Source of the DNA: JBBDIX01 sp050486225
GTDB lineage: Bacteria; Actinomycetota; Nitriliruptoria; Nitriliruptorales; Nitriliruptoraceae
Length of the DNA: 64,000 nucleotides
Assembly: GCA_050486225.1 (NCBI GenBank)
Contig: JBJHCV010000003.1
Location: 277,711-341,710, forward strand
Direction: 5' to 3'
Both the position numbers and the translations under genes were made by a program. The notes beneath the pieces were generated by a model. That model saw only the letters and a list, made by a program, of their open reading frames with translations. It did no database searches and was not told where the DNA came from. Positions 60,192 through 64,000 of the stretch are shown here, one piece after another (position 1 is the first letter of the stretch; the number at the start of each line of letters is the position of its first letter).

Positions 60192-61232
60192 TCAGTACAG
60201 GCCGGCAGGACGGAACCGGGCATCGTGTTCGCGGATCGCGAACCGGTCGCTCATCCCCGCGACGTGGTCGATCGCCGCCTGCGTCGGTGAACTGCCGGGC
60301 AGTCGATAGGCGGTGGGGATCTCGTCCGGATGGTCGCGGAACCACTCGACGAGGTCCTGGATGACGCGGACCGCTCGTTCGGAGTGCTCCTCGGCCTCCC
60401 GACGCAGGTAGACGCGCTCGAACATCCAGTCACGCAGTGCGTGCATGACCTCGAGCACGTCCGGTTCCATCGTCACCTCACCCCGTGCGACCGACGCGTC
60501 GATGACGGCGGTGACCATCGAGTCGATCCAGGCGCGTCCGGGTTCCCCGAAGGCGTCGACGAACTCGTCGGGGATGGTGTCGACCGTCAGGACCCCTGCG
60601 CGCAGCGAGTCCATCGCGTCGTGGGCGAGGTAGGCGATCCGGTCGGCGAACCGACACACCCAGCCCTCCGGGGTCGATGGGGGAGGGTCGTTCTTCCAGG
60701 AGGACTGCCGGATCCCGTCACGGACCTCCCACGTGAGGTTCAGCGGCTCGAGGACCTCGACGACCCGCGTCCCGTGGATCGCGTGCTGCCACTCGCCCTC
60801 CACGTACGGGGTCAGCGCGCGCTCACCCGTGTGGCCGAACGGGGCGTGGCCGATGTCGTGCCCGAGGCAGATGGCCTCCGTCAGGGTCTCGTTGAGCCCC
60901 AGCGCGACCGCGATCGAACGGCCGACCTGGGCGACCTGCAGGGTGTGCGTGAGTCGCGTGACGAAGTGGTCGCCGTCGGGGTTGAGGAACACCTGCGTCT
61001 TGTGCTTCAGCCGCCGGAACGCCTTCGAGTGCAGGATCCGGTCGCGGTCACGTTCGAACGCCGTGCGGAACGGGTCGTCGGGTTCGGGGGTGTCACGACC
61101 TCGGGACCGGGCGGCCCTGGTGCCCGCCGGTGCGAGCCGGCGATCCTCGTCGGCCTCCCGGACGGTGCGGGTGCGTCGTGCCAGCGGCCCTGCGTGGTCG
61201 GTCACCCCGGTCCTCACGTTCGCGGACGTCAC
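60192..61232 (-). CDS. dgt: Deoxyguanosinetriphosphate triphosphohydrolase-like protein
   Basis: A 346-residue HD-domain dNTPase of the dGTPase family, which removes triphosphate from dNTPs and balances pools or DNA content. Metal ligands appear in RLTHTLQV, LGHDIGHAPFGHTGE and FADRIAYLAHD. An Arg-rich N-terminal segment of about 50 residues precedes the fold. GTG 61232 has no Shine-Dalgarno; TAGAGT ends 9 nt upstream, so it may be leaderless. It may balance the dNTPs made by NrdJ and ThyX. Confidence 0.92.
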   Translation of the reverse strand: MTSANVRTGVTDHAGPLARRTRTVREADEDRRLAPAGTRAARSRGRDTPEPDDPFRTAFERDRDRILHSKAFRRLKHKTQVFLNPDGDHFVTRLTHTLQVAQVGRSIAVALGLNETLTEAICLGHDIGHAPFGHTGERALTPYVEGEWQHAIHGTRVVEVLEPLNLTWEVRDGIRQSSWKNDPPPSTPEGWVCRFADRIAYLAHDAMDSLRAGVLTVDTIPDEFVDAFGEPGRAWIDSMVTAVIDASVARGEVTMEPDVLEVMHALRDWMFERVYLRREAEEHSERAVRVIQDLVEWFRDHPDEIPTAYRLPGSSPTQAAIDHVAGMSDRFAIREHDARFRPAGLY

Positions 61233-61241
61233 GTTGCCGTG

Positions 61242-61247
61242 ACTCTA
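61242..61247 (-). promoter_or_regulatory. Candidate -10 for leaderless dgt
   Basis: TAGAGT on the minus strand, 9 nt before GTG 61232, with no ribosome binding site between. Confidence 0.35.
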
Positions 61248-61401
61248 CGTGTGACCGCCGACACCGGTCGACCGGCGCGTCGAGCGGCCGTGGACTCCCG
61301 TCGGGGGAGGCGATCGGTCGTGTCCCGTAGCCTCGCGTGTCGAGCGTGTCGGTGCCCCGACGCGCGGTGTCCGTCGGCCCGCCTGCCCGAGGATCCTCGT
61401 C

Positions 61402-62640
61402 ATGTCCACCCGTCTCGTCCGTCGTCGATCCGTCGCCGCCCTGTGCGCCGCGGCCCTCGTCACCCTCGCGTGCGGGTCCGGGGACCCTCGGGAGCCGTCG
61501 ACCGACCCGGCTCCGGAGGCGACGCCGCCGGCGACACCGGAGGACGCCGGAGCGGATCCGGTGGATCCGACGGACGAGGACCCCGCGGGCGCGTTCGGCG
61601 ACGTCGACCTGACCGTCCCGCTGCAGCTCGTCCAGGTCGCACAGCTGGGGTCACCGATCGCCGGAGCCGTGGGTCCCGACGGATCGCTGTTCATCGCGGA
61701 CAGATCGGGCACGGTGCACCGTCTGACCGACGACGGTGCCTCGCCCGCACTCGTCGACGTCAGCGCCGAGACCACCACCGACTCGGAACGGGGACTGCTC
61801 GGCATCGCGTTCTCCGCGGACGGGACCGACCTGTACCTGTCACGGACCGACACCTCGGGTGACACGGTGCTGGAGGTCGTGGCGGTGTTCGAGGGTGAGC
61901 CGATCCCGACGCGACGCAGGACGATCCTGCACATCGAACAGCCGAGGGCCAACCACAACGGGGGAGACGTGCAGGTCGGGCCCGACGGCAGGGTGTACCT
62001 GGCGCTCGGTGACGGTGGCGGTGGCGGTGACCCGCTCGGCGCGGGACAGGACCTGACCACACCGCTCGGTGCCATCCTGCGGATCGACCCGTCGGCGGGC
62101 GACGACTACGTGGTTCCCGGGGACAACCCGTTCGTCGACGACCCGGACGCCGTCGACGAGATCTTCGTGTACGGACTGCGCAACCCCTGGCGATTCTCGT
62201 TCGACCGCGAGACCGGCGAGATGTGGATCGCCGACGTCGGCCAGAACCGCCGGGAGGAGATCTCGGTCGTCGACCCGGTGACGCAGGCGGGTGCGAACCT
62301 GGGCTGGAACCTCCGGGAGGGGACTCTCGAGTTCGCTGGTCCTGAACCCGAGGACCACCATCCACCCGTGCACGAGTACGAGACCACGTCGAGCCGGTGC
62401 GCGATCACCGGCGGGTACGTCTACCGCGGCGAGGCGATCCCCCAGCTGGTGGGCGCCTACCTGTTCAGCGACTTCTGCGACGGCGCCGTTCGCGCCATCG
62501 TCGTCGTCGACGGCGAGGTGGTGGCGGAGGCTGACCTCGGCCTGCAGGCCGGACCGGTCGTGTCGTTCGCGCAGGACGCCGACGGGGAGCTGTACGTGCT
62601 CGCACTGAGCGGTGAGGTGTACCGGATCGAACCCGCCTGA
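61402..62640 (+). CDS. PQQ-dependent sugar dehydrogenase-like protein, exported
   Basis: A 412-residue soluble-glucose/sorbosone-dehydrogenase beta-propeller protein. The N-terminal signal ends TLAC (Cys24), a lipobox-like site with Thr at -3, followed by an acidic Pro-rich spacer to about residue 65. The propeller has ERGLLGIAFS, NHNGGDVQVGPDG, FVYGLRNPWRFSFD and CAITGGYVYRG. Members oxidise aldoses with PQQ; cofactor and substrate are not proven here. The ATG follows GAGGA. TAGCCT at 61328-61333 could be its -10. Confidence 0.87.
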   Translation: MSTRLVRRRSVAALCAAALVTLACGSGDPREPSTDPAPEATPPATPEDAGADPVDPTDEDPAGAFGDVDLTVPLQLVQVAQLGSPIAGAVGPDGSLFIADRSGTVHRLTDDGASPALVDVSAETTTDSERGLLGIAFSADGTDLYLSRTDTSGDTVLEVVAVFEGEPIPTRRRTILHIEQPRANHNGGDVQVGPDGRVYLALGDGGGGGDPLGAGQDLTTPLGAILRIDPSAGDDYVVPGDNPFVDDPDAVDEIFVYGLRNPWRFSFDRETGEMWIADVGQNRREEISVVDPVTQAGANLGWNLREGTLEFAGPEPEDHHPPVHEYETTSSRCAITGGYVYRGEAIPQLVGAYLFSDFCDGAVRAIVVVDGEVVAEADLGLQAGPVVSFAQDADGELYVLALSGEVYRIEPA

Positions 62641-62660
62641 ACCGGTCCCGGCGGGAGTCG

Positions 62661-63497
62661 TCAGACCACCAGCGTGATCATCGCGGCGAGCGCGATGGTC
62701 ACCCCGAGCGCCTGGACCCGTTGCAGGCGTTCGTGCAGGAACTGCCGCGCGATCAGCAGGGCCACCACCGGGTACAGGGACGCCAGCAGCGACGCGAGGC
62801 TCAGCAGACCCGTCCGGGTCGCGAGCAGGAACAGCACGTTGGCCAGCATGTCGGTCACGCCGGACATGACGATCAGCCCGACGGCCAGGTCGCGGCGCTG
62901 GGGACGGCGTCCACTCCACAGGAGGAACGCGAGCAGGCTCAGTGACCCGGCCACGCGCGCGCCGAGCAGCGGCCACAGGCCCGAGTCCGCCGGCGTCGCG
63001 TCCAACGCGACGAAGAAGAACCCGAAGAACACCCCGGCGACGAACGCGACCACCGGTCCGCGTGATCCGTAGGCACGCAGCGACGCCCCGGGCGACCACG
63101 CGACGAGCACGACGGCCGCGAGGCCCGCCACGATGCCACCCACCTGCAGTCCGGTCAGCGAGTCTCCCGAGACCAGCACGCCCCAGGTGACGGGAACTCC
63201 GGCACCCACGACCGCGGAGATCGGCGAGATGACCCCGATGGGGCCGACCGCCATGCTGCGCAGGTACAGCACGAGCCCGATGTTGCCGACCGATCCTGCG
63301 AGTGCTCCCAGCAGCAGGGCCTCCACCGATGGCGTTCCGGACAGGAGCCAGAGGCCGGCGAGCAGCACCGGGAACCCCGCGAACTGCATCCCGATGGCCA
63401 CGTGGAGCGCGGGCGCTCGCCGCGACGCGACGGCCCCGGCGACATCGGAGATCCCGAAGCTGAGCGCCGCGCCGAGCGCGAGCAGGGCACCCACCAT
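62661..63497 (-). CDS. EamA-like transporter (DMT superfamily)
   Basis: A 278-residue membrane protein with about ten helices in two EamA repeats (GAALSFGISDVAGAVASRRAP and later LANVLFLLATRTGLLSLASLLASLYPVV). The second repeat has the usual PVVALLIARQFLHERL end. It is a permease of unknown substrate. ATG 63497 has GGAGG just upstream. It is convergent with the sugar dehydrogenase gene, 20 bp apart. Confidence 0.85.
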   Translation of the reverse strand: MVGALLALGAALSFGISDVAGAVASRRAPALHVAIGMQFAGFPVLLAGLWLLSGTPSVEALLLGALAGSVGNIGLVLYLRSMAVGPIGVISPISAVVGAGVPVTWGVLVSGDSLTGLQVGGIVAGLAAVVLVAWSPGASLRAYGSRGPVVAFVAGVFFGFFFVALDATPADSGLWPLLGARVAGSLSLLAFLLWSGRRPQRRDLAVGLIVMSGVTDMLANVLFLLATRTGLLSLASLLASLYPVVALLIARQFLHERLQRVQALGVTIALAAMITLVV

Positions 63498-63694
63498 CGA
63501 CCTCCGGTGCGAGAGCCCGGACGGTCCGGGGCGTGGTTGCGACGATGCTACTGAGGGTCTGGTCGTCCGCCTGCGCCGCGACAGGTCTCCAGAGGCGATG
63601 GCCGACGGGCGATCTGGCCGTCGCCCACCGGGGCCGATGGACCCTGTGCTCCCCGTCCCCGCTCCGGGAACATGCAGCGGGAGGAGGGGATCGC

Positions 63695-63886
63695 ATGTCT
63701 GGACCGACGGCGCTGACGAGTCCTGGTGACGAGGGGCCACCGACCGGGGGCTCGTCGTGTTCGGTGACGGCTGGGAACGAACGACTCGAGCCCGCCGACC
63801 TCGAGCCGGGAACCGCCCACGAACTGACCCTGCGGTACAGCGGCTTCTACCCCTGGTGTGGGACCGCGCTCCACACGGAGCGATGA
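63695..63886 (+). CDS. Small protein, unrecognised
   Basis: A 63-residue reading frame with GGGAGGAGGGG, one of the strongest ribosome binding sites in the window, 4-8 nt before the ATG. The protein is polar with two Cys (22 and 55) and a C-terminal segment YSGFYPWCG. No family is recognised. It may be truncated or real; the low-complexity end of the window follows at once, so sequence quality nearby may be low. Confidence 0.4.
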   Translation: MSGPTALTSPGDEGPPTGGSSCSVTAGNERLEPADLEPGTAHELTLRYSGFYPWCGTALHTER

Positions 63887-63897
63887 CCTGCGCCCGT

Positions 63898-64000
63898 GGG
63901 GGGGGCCGGGGGGGGGGCCCCCCCGGGGGGGCAGGCGTGGGACCGATGGTAACCGAAAAAGAGAGGGGGGGGCGGCCCGACACCCAGGGACAGCGCCCCC
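63898..64000. other. Low-complexity G/C-run region at the window end
   Basis: Long runs of G (up to about ten), a C run and an A run dominate the last 103 bases, unlike the even composition elsewhere. No gene can be read. It looks like a poor-quality contig end or adapter read-through. Confidence 0.7.

Noticed and set aside
1..64000. tRNA genes, insertion sequences, prophage or attachment sites
   Set aside because: No T-loop-like GTTCGAATC motif with cloverleaf pairing, no transposase or integrase and no flanking duplications were seen by reading; a tRNA search program would be decisive.

Overview
The window is about 70% G+C with dense, mostly co-directional genes, GTG starts, GTGA stop/start overlaps and GGAGG-type ribosome binding sites. 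The gene order matches the core chromosome of Actinomycetota: ispG, rimP-nusA-ylxR-infB-rbfA-truB-ribF, rpsO-pnp-M16 peptidase-dapB, thyX-dapA-rnj-ftsK, an HTH gene, pgsA-cinA, recA-recX-miaB-miaA-dapF-hflX, lexA with a divergent LysM gene, and nrdR. This is essentially the Mycobacterium tuberculosis order from pnp to nrdR. Single-gene differences (class II nrdJ, a two-domain ThyX, a PPR-like protein after dapB) suggest a lineage outside the well-studied orders, perhaps Acidimicrobiia or Nitriliruptoria. That placement is inference.

Layout. 1-9.5 kb: end of a site-2 protease, isoprenoid ispG, then the transcription/translation operon rimP to ribF. 9.9-15 kb: rpsO, pnp with a repetitive Arg/Gly/Asp tail, an M16 peptidase and dapB. 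15-18.6 kb: a 549-residue protein made almost wholly of 35-residue pentatricopeptide-like repeats, overlapping tail-to-tail with an ABC exporter. 18.7-27 kb: two-domain ThyX-like protein, small membrane proteins, dapA, RNase J, FtsK. 27-32 kb: RodZ-like protein, rimO, pgsA, cinA, thpR and a DnaQ-type exonuclease. 32.8-38 kb: SOS-controlled recA-recX, miaB, a LigB-like protein and miaA. 38-44 kb: penicillin-acylase-type hydrolase, dapF and hflX. 43-45.4 kb: lexA and a LysM membrane protein flanking four SOS boxes, then nrdR. 45.4-50 kb: thioesterase-like protein, GNAT, amidase lacking the catalytic Lys, AI-2E-type permease. 50-56.5 kb: a long regulatory region with DnaA-box-like sites, class II nrdJ, a VTT membrane protein, an ECF sigma factor and a repeat-tailed membrane protein. 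56.5-64 kb: typA (apparently with a CTG start), EamA transporters, an Rpf-like muralidase, dgt, a sugar dehydrogenase and a low-complexity G-rich end.

How the genes connect. The SOS circuit is unusually complete: LexA, its operators at its own gene and at recA, and a YneA/ChiZ-like division-inhibitor candidate. Nucleotide supply recurs (thyX, nrdR, nrdJ, dgt), as do diaminopimelate/lysine synthesis (dapB, dapA, dapF) and RNA processing or modification (pnp, rnj, truB, miaA, miaB, thpR, plus the PPR-like protein as a new candidate RNA binder). Several genes have a TAnnnT -10 hexamer 6-9 nt before the start codon and no Shine-Dalgarno sequence, which suggests leaderless mRNAs.

The most distinctive items are the 14-repeat PPR-like protein, the four-operator lexA/LysM region, the two-domain ThyX with a split signature, and the DnaA-box-like cluster upstream of nrdJ. 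No tRNA, rRNA, insertion sequence, prophage or CRISPR array was recognised.
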